Source: Diphasiastrum complanatum (lineage: Eukaryota; Streptophyta; Lycopodiopsida; Lycopodiales; Lycopodiaceae). From it: a DNA stretch of 64,000 nt. A program made the position numbers and the translations under genes. This document shows positions 24,032 to 34,949 of the stretch, one piece after another. The notes under the pieces were generated by a model. The model did not search any database. It worked only from the letters and a program-made list of their open reading frames with translations, and was not told the DNA's origin. Numbering within the stretch: the stretch's first letter is position 1; the number at the start of each line of letters is the position of its first letter. The stretch is taken from contig CM055111.1 in the NCBI GenBank assembly GCA_029204225.1, positions 21,022,521 through 21,086,520 of the forward strand, read 5' to 3'.

Positions 24032-25554
24032 TGTTGGAAATTAAGCCCACAGTTGTCTCCTTGGTGAATGACGAATTTCTATTTCATGATTCTTCCTACA
24101 CGTTTATTGATCATTGATCTAGGGTCAGGTGAAACCAACTTTGGTTCTACGTCTGCTCATCTGATACCTACAGGAATCACAAACTTAGAGAGACAATTTA
24201 TTTGAAGAACTTCTACAACGGGCTTCCGGCTGATCTCCAGCAAAGGGTAACCAATCTTGTCATAATTTCAAGTTCAGATGCTAAGTTCAATAATTTGAAG
24301 TCATTGAAGACGTGGTCATCTTCAAGGACTTCCATGAAATTTGCATTTAGAACAAGTATGAAGAAATACATTAATTTTCTGACAGTCTGCAAAAATATTG
24401 TAAGTGTCACGACAGTCTGCAAAAATGAACTATGTTCGTCACAATGTCACCTTTTACGCATTTCTTTGAAATGCAAAACTAGCATAGTTCAACAGTTTAA
24501 ACTATTTTGCGACAGTTTCGCCTTTTTCGCACTTCTCCAAAATGCGACACTTAGGCAAGTTCAAAGTTCAACCATTTTAGAGAACCTTCGGCTTTTTCGT
24601 GAAATGTTTGCGAAGAGAGAGAAAATTCCCGAAGGTCATCTACTTTCAAGAGTTGAACTGTTTTAGGGCACCGTCGGCTTTTTCGCGAAAAAACCCAAAG
24701 AGAGAAAAAAAAGCGAAGGTTGTCTATTCTGGACAGACGTTCCCAGCCACTTCCCAAAATTTGCGAAGTGAGAGAAAACCACTTCATGTAAAATGCGAAG
24801 TGAGATAATTTTCGACATCCTCATCCATGTCAACCTTCCCTACGGGTTGACAGTATACACTATGTATAGTTGTCACAAAAGCCATATACTTCCAAGTACA
24901 ACGACTTACCTAATTAGGTGACAAACATTTAATGTCGTTAGTACATGGATGCAATCTATAAATAGATCATCCCAGCACAAATTATGAGACGCTCCATCCA
25001 TGAGACGAATGATTTTGAGCCTCCTAGTTACGCCGTCATTTGGTTGTAATTGCTATTTTATTGTGCTTTAGTGTAATATAGCAGCAGCATGCTTTTCTAT
25101 CTGTGTATAACATAGATGAATGCTTGTTGTGATTGAATACACTTTATCGTTGTTTGATCGCGCTTGTTTACTCACTCTGATCAAAACACGGACGTCTACG
25201 ACTCCTCAATTTCTGATCAGATGATGGCTATCTTTGACGCCTGAGCGCTATCATACTGCCATTTCAATCTATTTCAAAACTAAACTTCATATTGAATCTG
25301 ATTTCCAGTAATACCACACACACACACAAACCATTTCTAATCTCTTCGGTGGACTGTACTCTCATTTTTTTGAGTATGAATTAATTTTTAAGATCCTGTT
25401 GGGCAATTAGAACACTTAAAGTTGTAATTATATTTAGCATAAGCTTTCTATTAGACTGTTTTTGCATCTAGCAGTTGATTGTAACGGGAGAGCTGTTCCG
25501 TAATATTCCTGCTCTCTTTTCCATTCGCGTTCTTCTATATCCCTTGCCCCATCA
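24032..25554 (+). repeat. 5' LTR of the 12.4 kb copia element (1523 bp)
   Basis: Starts TGTTGGAAATTAAG, ends CCCCATCA. Contains a TATA box TATAAATAG at about 24957, and repeated TTCGC/GCGAA words between 24400 and 24800 that can pair. Short open frames inside it (for example 24202-24666) are LTR sequence, not genes. Confidence 0.92.
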
Positions 25555-25557
25555 AAT

Positions 25558-25569
25558 TGGTATCAGAGC
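25558..25569 (+). other. Primer binding site (initiator tRNA-Met)
   Basis: TGGTATCAGAGC, three bases after the LTR end, is the standard copia PBS complementary to the 3' end of initiator tRNA-Met. Confidence 0.92.
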
Positions 25570-25622
25570 ATAGCTCATATAAATCGAGAGATCAAGTGTG
25601 TTCTATTTGTATTGCTGTTAGT

Positions 25623-26438
25623 ATGTCTCCTATAAGTAACTCTTCATCATCATCCAACGAGCCTAGAATCATTGACAAGTTCAATGGTTCTAACTTCTAT
25701 ATTTGGAAGTTAAAACTCCGGATGATGTTGATAGATAGAGATCTTTGGGATGTAGTAGCAGGTGCTGACCTAGAACCAGAAGATGGTGATCAAGCAAAGG
25801 CATGGAAGATCAAAGATCAAAAGGCCTTAGCATGTAACACACTCAATCTGGCCGACTCCCAAATATCCCACGTTACCACATGCAAAACCTCTAAGGATGC
25901 ATTAGATTTATTGTCAAATCTCTATGAGACTCATGATGTAACCACTAGATTACATATGAGAAGGAAGTTCTTTACTCTTAGCATGTCTGATTCTACTGCC
26001 ATCACTTCTCACATCTACAACTTCAAGTCTTTATTGGATCAATTATCAACTTTAGGATGTTCTATTCAAGATGATGATGTCGTCACGACCTTGCTTTCTT
26101 CTCTTCCAAAGTCATATGGGCACTTTGTGGTGATGATCTCCACACAACCCAACCTCACTCTTCAAAAGGTGCTCGGTCATCTTCTTCAAGAAGAAATGCG
26201 GAGAAAAACTAGCAGCCTGTCTATCAAAGACAAATCCATGGCTCTATCAAGAAGAAAGACTACTCCAAGGACAAGAATCAATTGCAGCAGCAACAGTAGA
26301 AGCCTCATACTCAAGGTGAGAATAGTGGATCACGAAAGAAGCTTTTTTGCAGATATTGCAACAGAGCCAATCACGACATCAAGGAGTGTTGTATCCGGAT
26401 CTACAACGAGGCGAAGAAGCAACAACAACAACAGCTAG
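25623..26438 (+). pseudogene. copia gag, frameshifted at the zinc knuckle
   Basis: The first sensible ATG is at 25623 (MSPISNSSSSS). The gag core follows: KFNGSNFYIWKLKLRMMLID, DLWDVVAGA, a central segment with DALDLLSNLYETHD, then VTTLLSSLPKSYGHFV. The zinc knuckle CRYCNRANHDIKEC (about 26349-26390) is in another frame, so a frameshift separates it from the capsid part. Confidence 0.85.
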
Positions 26439-26449
26439 ACTCCTCCAAG

Positions 26450-26775
26450 ATGGCAGAATTCAAGGATCAAGATACGCATTTGTTAATGGCTTACAACAAC
26501 AACAACAAAGATTGTGATATCTGGTACCTGGACAGTGGCGTTACCCAACACATGATCTCTCGCAAGGAATGGTTTACAGAGTATGCAGCTTATAGCAGAG
26601 ATCAATTCATCTACCTCAGAGATTCAGGCACCATATGCGTGGAAGGAAAAGGAACAGTCAAGATCACATTCAACAATCATTCTATCTGTTTGTGTTTCCA
26701 ACGTCCTTCACTTTCTCAACTATCAAAGAACCCATTATCAGTCTCTAAGATAACTGATGAGGGCTACACTGTTAG
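26450..26775 (+). pseudogene. copia protease N-terminal part
   Basis: The frame continues after gag with IWYLDSGVTQHMISRKEWF (catalytic DSG) and NPLSVSKITDEGYTV, the usual copia protease-to-GAG_pre-integrase transition. The copia sequence stops at about 26775, where the gypsy insertion begins. Confidence 0.85.
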
Positions 26776-26799
26776 CGGGTGGGGTTTGAGAAATAACTG

Positions 26800-28080
26800 T
26801 GGAAACAAGGGGTGAGGACGGTTTGTCCGAACGAGAGGATGGGAGGAACAGAGAGAAACTAGAGGGTGGTGTGGAGTATGGAAGAAGGTGAGGATGGAGC
26901 ATAAAGTGTCTGGCGTGGGGGTGAAAAATTGACAACTTGCATCCATGGCAGAGTGTCAGAGGACAGTTGTGAATAAGAAGGATTAAATGTGAGAGGAGCA
27001 ACGGTGGTGGCAGGAGTGATGGAGGATGCGATGGTAATGGATGGAGTTGTGGATAATGGAACATAGATAGGAGTGGTATCAATAGATGAAACGAGGATGG
27101 ACACATAAACAGATGTGGATGGAGCAGGGAGAGAGGTAGCGACAACAGAGATCGGAGTGGGGGGTTGCATAGAAGAGGAAGTGGCGGTGGTTGATGGAGT
27201 GGTTAGTGTGGTAGTGGAGACACGTCTTCGGGTAACAGGTGGAGATGTGGATGTAGAGGCAGCGCCACACATTCGTTTGCTGGCCATTGTGTTAATAACT
27301 GCAGGTTGGGAGGAGGTAGATGCTTGAGATGGCTGATAAAGGTTAGCATGTGGCACAAGGGTAGACATGAGGGATGAGCATTGGAAACCCGCACTTTCGC
27401 CTCGAGAAGTGCATTGGCAAAGTTACACAATAGGGGACCTATTGTGATTCGCTCACAGTTGTTGGGTTTGATGGAGTTGGTTAGTTCTCAAATAAGGAAG
27501 CTATGCCAGTCGTATGGCACAATGGAGAGACCATGGAATTCCAGAAAGGATTCTACTATCTGACTCAGCAGCGTAGACTGGATTTTGTCCTTGCAAAATG
27601 TTGAAATAACCAGAAAGCTATTCAACAGATGCGCAGCCGTCTGAATGACGGGCTCCGTGATAGCTTCTATCAGGTAACCATTGTTAGTTTGGATGGGGAT
27701 TTTTGGTGTGGTTTGGATGACAAACGGTTTGATCAGAACTTTGGCGTGGCGATGGGAGATGGGTTGACGATCACCGGACATAATGCCAACGGTGACCATC
27801 GAGTCTGCGTTAATCCTTACCTTGTACGTGGTACCTTGGTACAGGATGTGGAAACGAGTCTTATTCTCATCTCAAGTGGCGTAAGCGTGAAGGGCAAGGC
27901 CCATGTTAATAATCTCAAAATGGAAGAGCACCGGGTAAAAACGCATTGCCGCTAGAAGTGGACCGGCTGTCTGTAGCCATGGTTGGATCAGAGCGTCAGA
28001 GGTTAGGGGCCAAATCTGTGTGGCCTTGGGATGTCACGCTGGATCACCTGTTTGGTGCCAGAGTCTTCAGAGGATGAGGA
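26800..28080 (-). pseudogene. Extra open region downstream of gypsy integrase, unrecognised
   Basis: Minus-strand frames run from about 28080 (MASSSSEDSGTKQVIQRDIP), across a frameshift, through FYPVLFHFEIINMGLALHAY and a 103-codon frame at 27799-27488, to a Ser/Thr/Pro-rich frame at 27368-26859. The order (structured part, then low-complexity STP tail) suggests one former protein of about 400 residues. Some Tat/Athila elements carry an additional ORF or env-like gene after pol; the position fits, but I recognise no domain. It could also be a captured host sequence. Confidence 0.45.
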
Positions 28081-28139
28081 GGCCATGTTGGCAGTGATGA
28101 TTAGTGGTCGGAAAAATGAAAAAACGGTGGAAAATGAAA

Positions 28140-29160
28140 AAGGGTGTGGAAACGGCAGAAATCTGTGAATAACGAGTGTTGGATAATAAGGAGTGTAGTT
28201 CAGAGCGTAGATCGGTGTTCAGTATAATCAGATGACAGCTGGTAGGAAGTTTGGTTGCAAACGGAGAACTTGGTAATTTTAGAGTAAATTTCGATAAAGC
28301 TTCACTAGCAAAGGTGACAAATGACTCAAATTCAGCCCTTATATAGAGGAATTTAGAGTGCTATTAGGTGAAATCCACTTTCCCTTGCTCAGTTCCACCC
28401 AAATTGTGGCAAGCACCTTCTTCACAAAATTCTAAGACCTCAGGGAAGTCTGCGAGAGTTCAGAAGGTGATTTGATTACTATGCAAAGGTTCTGCGAGGG
28501 TTCAGGCTGTCTGCGAGGGTTCAACTCTCACAGGAAGTAATCTCTCGCACAACTTGTTCCTGTGATTGGATTTTCAAGATCAGACTATGTAGGCAAGCTA
28601 ATTTTACTGCTCTGATTCCATTTAGACTCCTTGCAAGGGTTGGTAAGATGATCTTGATGCTCTGCGAGGGTTCTGAAAATTCAACTTCTAGAAACTCTCG
28701 CATACACTAAAAAATGATGATTCCTCCATCAGGAACTCTCGCAGAGATTTTCATGGATGCATCTAGGTCAAATCTGGTGACTGTTTAATTTTCAAGAGCT
28801 ATCTCCCAAGGGATCTCATAAAATCATGAAAAAAGTGCTCTTTCAGAGTGTTTTTTGACGAGATCTCTACATTTTCTAATTTTTAACTTTTGTAAACTAG
28901 TAATCAGCTTCATCCACGCTTGATCAGACTGTTGGTGGTTCTCTGAAAGTTTTGATGGATTCTTGGTAGTAGATCGATTAGTCAATATGATGATCAGCTT
29001 TTTTTTTTATCCTATTTGGATCTAGATCCTCCTTGGATTTTGATGGATTTCCTCGATCTTGCCAGATCTGGCTAGTTTGATTTGGCTTGATCTCCTTAGA
29101 TCCAGTGGTGATGCCATAGTAGATTAGCTTTTTGTAACGTGCCACCCCCAATCTGGATCT
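28140..29160. repeat. Stretch with dispersed CTCTCGCA/TGCGAGAG motifs
   Basis: No coding sequence. The short motif (G)AACTCTCGCAG, or its reverse complement CTGCGAGAGTTC and variants with GGG, occurs about eight times between 28440 and 28760. The same motif fills the gypsy leader at 31860-32660. Confidence 0.7.
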
Positions 29161-29163
29161 GTC

Positions 29164-29892
29164 TTACTGTGGTGGCCAATACTTGTGCAACTGGATACCA
29201 TTGATGGGTGTGTCGAATGGCGTCCCATTTAGCTTTTCTAAGTTCACGGCTCCATGATTAAGAATTTCCTTGATCCTATAAGGACCTTCGCCAGTGAATT
29301 TTAACTTTCCCTTGATCGCCTTGGTTTTATACATCAGAACCAGATCTCCTGAACGAAGATCCTTCTTTTGTAATCTACGATCATGCCAAGCTTTGCGTCT
29401 TTCCTTTTCAGCTGTCCGTGCATGCACAACTAGTAAGCATGTTTCACAGAGTTTATGCAGAGCTTCGTGGCATAGCTATAGAGATTTGGACTCATTAAGA
29501 CGTTGCGCGGTGGCAATCCTTAATGAAGGAACTAAAAACTCTACTGACATCACAGCATCATGACCATATACCAATTGGAAGGGTATTTGATTAGTGCTTC
29601 ATTTATATGCTATCCTGAATGCCCATTCCCAATCTGATATGCTAGCTTCAACTGTTTTCGTGAGCACGCTACATATGATCTTATTGGATGATTCTGTTTG
29701 CCCATTACCATGAGGATAATAAGACGTACTGGTTTTGTAGATCACAAAGAATTCCTCCAACAGGACCTTGATGGTCTCGTTGATGAAATGGCTTCCGCGA
29801 TCACTGACTAGCTCCACCGGGCATCCGAAGTGCACAATTATATTTTCATAAAGGAACTTGGAAGTGGTCCTAGCATCAACTACTCTCACCAC
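29164..29892 (-). pseudogene. gypsy integrase core and C-terminus
   Basis: The frame at 29892-29599 has the integrase core: HFGCPVELVSDRGSHFIN (second catalytic Asp in SDRGSHF) and YYPHGNGQTESSNK (catalytic Glu in QTESSNK). The frame at 29427-29164 has the C-terminal part: RRLQKKDLRSGDLVLMYKTK and FTGEGPYRIKEIL. A frameshift lies between them. Confidence 0.88.
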
Positions 29893-29946
29893 CTTGGCTT
29901 CGACCCATTTGGTGAGGTATTCTGTGGCTACGATTATGTATCGAGC

Positions 29947-30687
29947 CTAGGAACTCCTTGCTGCAGGGTGAATTGGACCAATATGATCCAATCCCCTTTT
30001 TTTGAATGGTGCTTGGGCTAAGACTATGGGTAGTAGATCATAGTTCAATCTCGTTGGTCTCCTTGCCCTTTGGCACAAATTCCACTTTTTCAAGTATTCC
30101 TCCGTATCTTTATGAATCGTTGGCCACCAACATCCTAATTGTAGGATCTTGTGAACTGTAATGTCAGATGCAAAATGACCCCCACCCATGCCTTCATGTG
30201 AAAGCGAAATGATCTGGGTGGTCTCATGAGGAAGAATACACCGTCGAAGAATTCCATCAAAACCTCTTCGGTACAACTGGCCGACAATCAGCTGATAAGG
30301 TCTAGCCTTCAAGACCGATTTCTGCTGTTTCGCCTTTGGTAGTGATTTGTCTGGTTGGCCCCGCATTAGGTATTCAACAATATCGACATATTCATTTATG
30401 GTAGGATCCATAAATGGTTCATCTGGTCCATACCATTGCTGCTGCTCAGGTTGAGGTGGCATTTGCATCTTTGGTTTCGCTGCTGTCAGATATAAATGGG
30501 CCACTTGTTGATTGGCTGGCCCTGGTGGAGCAGGTAAGGCCATACGCTGTGGTTGATTTGGTGTGCCGTACCTTGGTGCCACGTTGGGTGCCCCTTGATG
30601 ATGGATAGGAAGTCTGATAAGGACTTCTCTTTTGTTGAATAATCCAGTGGTTAAATGGGCAAAATGTCGTATCGTGCGATGTTGCAT
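29947..30687 (-). pseudogene. gag C-terminus joined in frame to integrase zinc domain
   Basis: A 246-codon open frame begins in the gag tail (Pro/Gln-rich, QHRTIRHFAHL to PPQPEQQQWY) and passes directly to YVDIVEYLMRGQPDKSLPK. It then reaches the integrase H2C2 zinc domain (HEGMGGGHFASDITVHKI; CQRARRP) and the start of the catalytic core (GLDHIGPIHP). Protease, RT and RNase H are missing without loss of frame, so a single in-frame deletion of about 2 kb is the simplest explanation. Confidence 0.8.
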
Positions 30688-31700
30688 TGCACAAATGGTA
30701 GAATCTATGTGTCAGTCTCAGATTTTGCTTTAGGATTGGACACTCGTTCGTTGTATGGTTTTGCGTGCATACTGAACACCATACATTCTCCCGTCGAGGA
30801 TACTGCAGCTGGTTTGGTTCCGGTTGATGTGGAGTTACTGCTACAGTTCCCTGTAAGGCTTTCAGTTTTTGGTCAAACTACGCCGTAAGTTGCTCCATCT
30901 GTTGTTTGTGTGATTTTGTCATTTGCTCCAACAACAGTTCTATGGATAGAGCGGATGTGTTTGATGATGATGATGCGATCGAGGGAGTAGGAGTGTGGGT
31001 GGAAGGATATTCGTCGTCAGATCCCTCATTCTCTTTCCTGATGGCATCTTCCATAGCTTCTTGTAGAGTAGCGTACTGCTCCTGTCGTTTCAGTTCTCTT
31101 CTGATGCTTCGTGGTAATCCGGCTAGGAACCACATGATCATCGTATGATCGAGAGTTAGGACTGCACTGCACTCGGATCGTAGATGTTTGACCTGTTCAA
31201 TATAGTCTCGGACCCTTTCTCATTTTCCCATCTTGACTTTGCTCAGCAGGAGAAACGGGTCTTCCAGGAACTTTCTTGGTTTAAAGCGCGTAATGAGAGC
31301 CGTTTTAACCACTTCCCAAGTGGATTTTTTTTCCTCTGACAGGTTGAAAAACCAATCCTGAGCCACTGCCAGTAAGGACATAGGGAATAGCATCAACTTC
31401 TCCGCAGGTGTCCGTTTGTCGTAGATTTCACAAGTTTGCTCGTAGATCTGGAGGAATCGGATGGGATCTGATGATCCGTCGTATTCTGGTATTTCTATCC
31501 ATGGTGCTCTCCAGACTGCTTGCAAGGGAGCAACAGGTATGGGTTGGCCTATTGGATCCATTGGTGCTGGTTCCGGTTCTGCCTCTTGTTGCACAACTAC
31601 TAATCTGGGAAGGTGTGGTGTCTGATTTGCTATCCTTCGTGCTATTGATCATCTCGATCTCAGATTCATCTTATGGTGGGTTCCAAAGTGATTGGATCTT
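30650..31700 (-). pseudogene. gypsy gag, broken
   Basis: Minus-strand capsid frame at 31594-31220: IEIPEYDGSSDPIRFLQIYE; AVAQDWFFNLSEEKKSTWE; KPRKFLEDPFLLLSKVKM. After a stop the capsid continues (FLAGLPRSIRRELKRQEQ) and is followed by the knuckles CSVCTQNHTTNEC (about 30780) and CNATSHDTTFC (about 30680). It is closely related to the plus-strand gag at 10141-11440. Confidence 0.85.
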
Positions 31701-32953
31701 GCTTATACAGTAGGATGCAGTCTAAATCTTCAAGGATCTGATCGATCTGATCGGCCGGAAGTGAATTTTAGGCCTTTTACGGTGGTTTTTCCTTGATAAC
31801 TTTTTACTCCTTGCACTGATTGACCTGAGATTTTGACAGCAGCTGGATCTAATGCAGATCTCTCCACTGATCTGGTCTGCGAGGGTTATCTTGTGTGAGG
31901 GTTGGCTGTGCGTGGGTTCTTGAGCTATTTTTGCAGGTAAAAAACTTGATATCTTTCAGATCTCTGAGAAGTAACTCTCGCAAGGTTCACAGTAGCTGGA
32001 TCTGGGTTAGATCTCACTATAGAATTCTTTGCGAGAGTTGACTCTCGCAAGAAGTGAAAATTTCACTGTCTACGAGGGTCCAAAACCACTTTTTTGGCTT
32101 GATCTTCACCAGATCTTCACACTAACTCTTGCAGGCTTCATCACTGATGTAAATTGACATTCTGAATCAATTGAGAGGGTCTGCGAGAGTTCTTACTGGA
32201 AGGATTTGCTGGATCTTCACTTTTTAGTGACTTTTTTGCACTTAAATCCAATTTTCTGCTCACTGAAATCAAACTAATTCTTGCAAGCTCTTCTCTGTCC
32301 TGGTCTCACTGAGATGGAACTTCAGAATCCTCTGCGAGAGTTCTTGACCACTAGAACTGAAAATTTTGCTGTCTGCGAGGGGTCACTGGTACTTTCCCGT
32401 CTTTTTTTCACTGGGAACTCTCACACAAGCACTTAGATATCAAACTAACTCTCGCAAGCTTCTCTGTGTCCTGGTCTCACTGAGATGGAACTTCAAAGGG
32501 CTCTGCAAGAGTTCTTATGAAGATTTGAATTTTTTTGGAATTTTTCAAGGGTTTTTTGAGTTTTTTTTATGATTTTTCTTTGATTTTTACAATCCGCTTG
32601 GAACTAACTCTCGCAGGCTTCTATGCAGGTTTGGGACAATACCCTGGAGCTGCTGCCAGTCATGCAAGAGTTATTTCTCACTGATTCTAGAGATATAAAA
32701 ATGTGATGAGATTTTAAGCTCTTTTTCCCTCCAAAATACATATTGGTGTGTTTTTTGGCTGGTTGGTTTGGGTTTCAAGCCCTTAGAGGCTCTTTAGGGC
32801 CTCCTCTACCCTCTCACACCTCCTCCGCTAGCTGTGAATAGTCCAAACACAAAAAAAATACAGAAAACTAACTCTAAACTCCCAAAAACCTAAACTACTC
32901 TAAAAAGCAAGAAAATAGCTAAAATGCAGCTAAACTACTTAGTGGAAACCTAT
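31701..32953 (-). repeat. gypsy leader with dispersed CTCTCGCA motifs
   Basis: Non-coding region between PBS and gag. The motif AACTCTCGCA or its complement occurs more than a dozen times in both orientations between 31880 and 32660. A longer block, CTGGTCTCACTGAGATGGAA plus flanks, is duplicated at about 32303 and 32468 (165 bp apart). Confidence 0.75.
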
Positions 32954-32970
32954 CCCCGACAACGGCGCCA
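32954..32970 (-). other. Primer binding site (tRNA-Asp type)
   Basis: On the minus strand TGGCGCCGTTGTCGGGG, complementary with one mismatch to the 3' end of plant tRNA-Asp (CCA included). It lies one base after the LTR end and fixes the element's orientation. Confidence 0.85.
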
Positions 32971-32971
32971 T

Positions 32972-33791
32972 TGTAGGGTCGAAGATCTTACGTAGTATAG
33001 CCCTCCCGCCTGTCAACAAGGGTTAGATCACTGGATAGATACCTAACTATGCATAGATGCTACTTTTAGTTAGTTTCCTACTTTCTCCCTTAACTCTACT
33101 CACCACTAGCACTATTCTCCTTTAACTCTACTCCTCTACACTAACATTCATCATGATTTGGGTGAAGGGAAGGGATAGAAAAGAAGCGATTGAGAAGAGA
33201 AGAGAGAAAGAGAGAGAGATAGAGAGTGAGGGTGGAGGTTAGCTTAAATGCACATTATACTTGCTAAAGGAGAAACATAACTATTGAAACCAAAAAGCAT
33301 GAACTTGAAAGCAATTGAAAACAACAAGAGCAATAGCAAGCATTGAATTGCAAATGAGGATGCTTCTCTTCCAAAATTGGTAGAGTTTCCTCCTTCTCAT
33401 TAAGCATGAAAATAGTGTACAAGTGGTGCCTTTTTATAAAATGGGGAAGGCCCTTGCCCCTCAATCCTATTGGCTAATATTCACAATGATCCTATCCATT
33501 CATCTTGGACCCAACTTGATCCAAGGGTCCACAAAAAGTACATTAGAAATCACAAGATTCATGTGAGTCTCAATTTGGACCCAACTCTAAAAAGTATCTC
33601 TAAGTTTAAAAATGACATTGCGCCTCTAGTTTTATTTTAATTCCAAGGCCCAAGTCATGTTTATTTTATTTACAACTTTATTTTGCGTGCTCATTGGGCC
33701 ATGGGCTTATACACGCATGATGCCATGCCCTCGCAACACATTTTATTGGATGATTTTATTTATTTACACTTTGTTGGGAATACCCCCAACA
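32972..33791 (-). repeat. gypsy 5' LTR (820 bp)
   Basis: On the minus strand it begins TGTTGGGGGTATTCCC and ends CCCTACA beside the PBS. Contains an AG-rich tract at 33203-33230. No partner copy is seen in the window. Confidence 0.75.
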
Positions 33792-34940
33792 TGCACAAAG
33801 CAATCTACGGTCTGAAACAAGCTGCAAGAGCATGGTTCGATAGAATCAACTCTTATCTCATTCAATTGGGATTTGCAAACAATTCAGCTGACTGTAATGT
33901 TTATTTGAAGCATATAGACACCAATTCAGTTCACATAGCTCTTTACGTAGACAATGCATTTATTTTGTCTAACGACACTTCTCTTCTGCACACTACTAAG
34001 AGTGATCTGTCAAAGGAGTTTGACATGACTGATTTAGGAGTTGTCAATTCTTTGCTAGGAATTCACATTGCTTGAAATAGGCTTCAGAAGAAGATCTATC
34101 TTAGCCAGCAGACATATCTAAAAGGCATTTTAGAAAAGTTTCATATGTTTGATTGCAAACCAATTGATACTCCAATGGATCCAAGTATAGTATTGACTAA
34201 ACCTACTTGTGCTGATTCTGATAGTGAGATACTCGACATAGCAAAGTACCCTTATCATTCAGTAATAGGATCTTTGATGTATGCAATGATGTGTACTAGA
34301 CCAGATTTAGCATACATTGTTAGCACATTAAGTTAATTCATGTCTAATCTTAGGATCTCTCATTGGAAAGTATTAAAGAGAGTGATGAGATATATTTAGG
34401 AAAGTTTAGATCACATTTTATGTTATGATGGAAATGTTATCGACCCACTCAACCTGCAAGGCTACGCCGACTCAGATTGGTGAGGAACAGTCTCTACCAA
34501 AAAATCTTCCTCCGGGTTCTGTTTCTATCTGGCAGGGGGACCGATTTTGTGGAACTCAAGGAAGCATAAATCAATTGCGCTTTCTTTGACCGAGGCAGAG
34601 TACATCGCAGCATGTCAAGCTTCAAAAGAAGCTGTATGGATCATGTTGTTACTTCACGACTTACATCACACTCAGTTCAATGCTACCACCATTCTGTGTG
34701 ACAACTTGAGCTGTATTTCACTGTCACTGAATCCCAGATTTTATGGCAAATCCAGGCACATAGAAATCCAGTATCATTTCATTCGGGAGAAAGTCTTCTC
34801 AAGGCAAGTGATCCTTCAATACTGCTCCACAATAGAAATGGTCGCAGACATCTTCACCAAAGCACTTTCTTGGATCAAGCATCAGAAGTCCTTCAACATG
34901 CTGAACCTGACGAAGATACCAAGGCACCAACCGCGACCTT
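33792..34940 (+). pseudogene. copia RT second half and RNase H
   Basis: Copia coding resumes exactly after the gypsy LTR with HKAIYGLKQAARAWFDRIN, then LYVDNAFILSND (the YVDD box has become YVDN). Then LSKEFDMTDLG, GSLMYAMMCTRPDLAYIVST, SLTEAEYIAACQASKEAVW (RNase H) and KSRHIEIQYHFIREKV. Stops at 34074, 34336, 34399 and 34483 break the frame. Confidence 0.9.
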
Positions 34941-34949
34941 AAGGGGGAC
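34939..34949 (+). other. Polypurine tract of the 12.4 kb copia element
   Basis: TTAAGGGGGAC directly precedes the 3' LTR start TGCTGGAAATTAAG. Confidence 0.85.

Larger units (their letters stand above)
26780..33791 (-). mobile_element. Ty3/gypsy element inserted in the copia element
   Basis: In minus-strand order: one LTR (33791-32972), a PBS matching tRNA-Asp, a long leader (32950-31700), gag (about 31700-30650), integrase (30500-29164), a repeat-bearing stretch (29160-28140) and a further open region (28080-26800). Protease, RT and RNase H are missing between gag and integrase. I found no second LTR at the left border, and about 2 kb of the host copia element is missing at the site. The TGGCGCCGTTG-type PBS points to the Tat/Athila side of gypsy (established association). 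Confidence 0.8.

Noticed and set aside
32203-32660. Possible LTR pair formed by the CTCTCGCA-rich regions at 28.4 kb and 32 kb
   Set aside because: The two regions share only the short motif, not collinear sequence, so they are not LTR copies.
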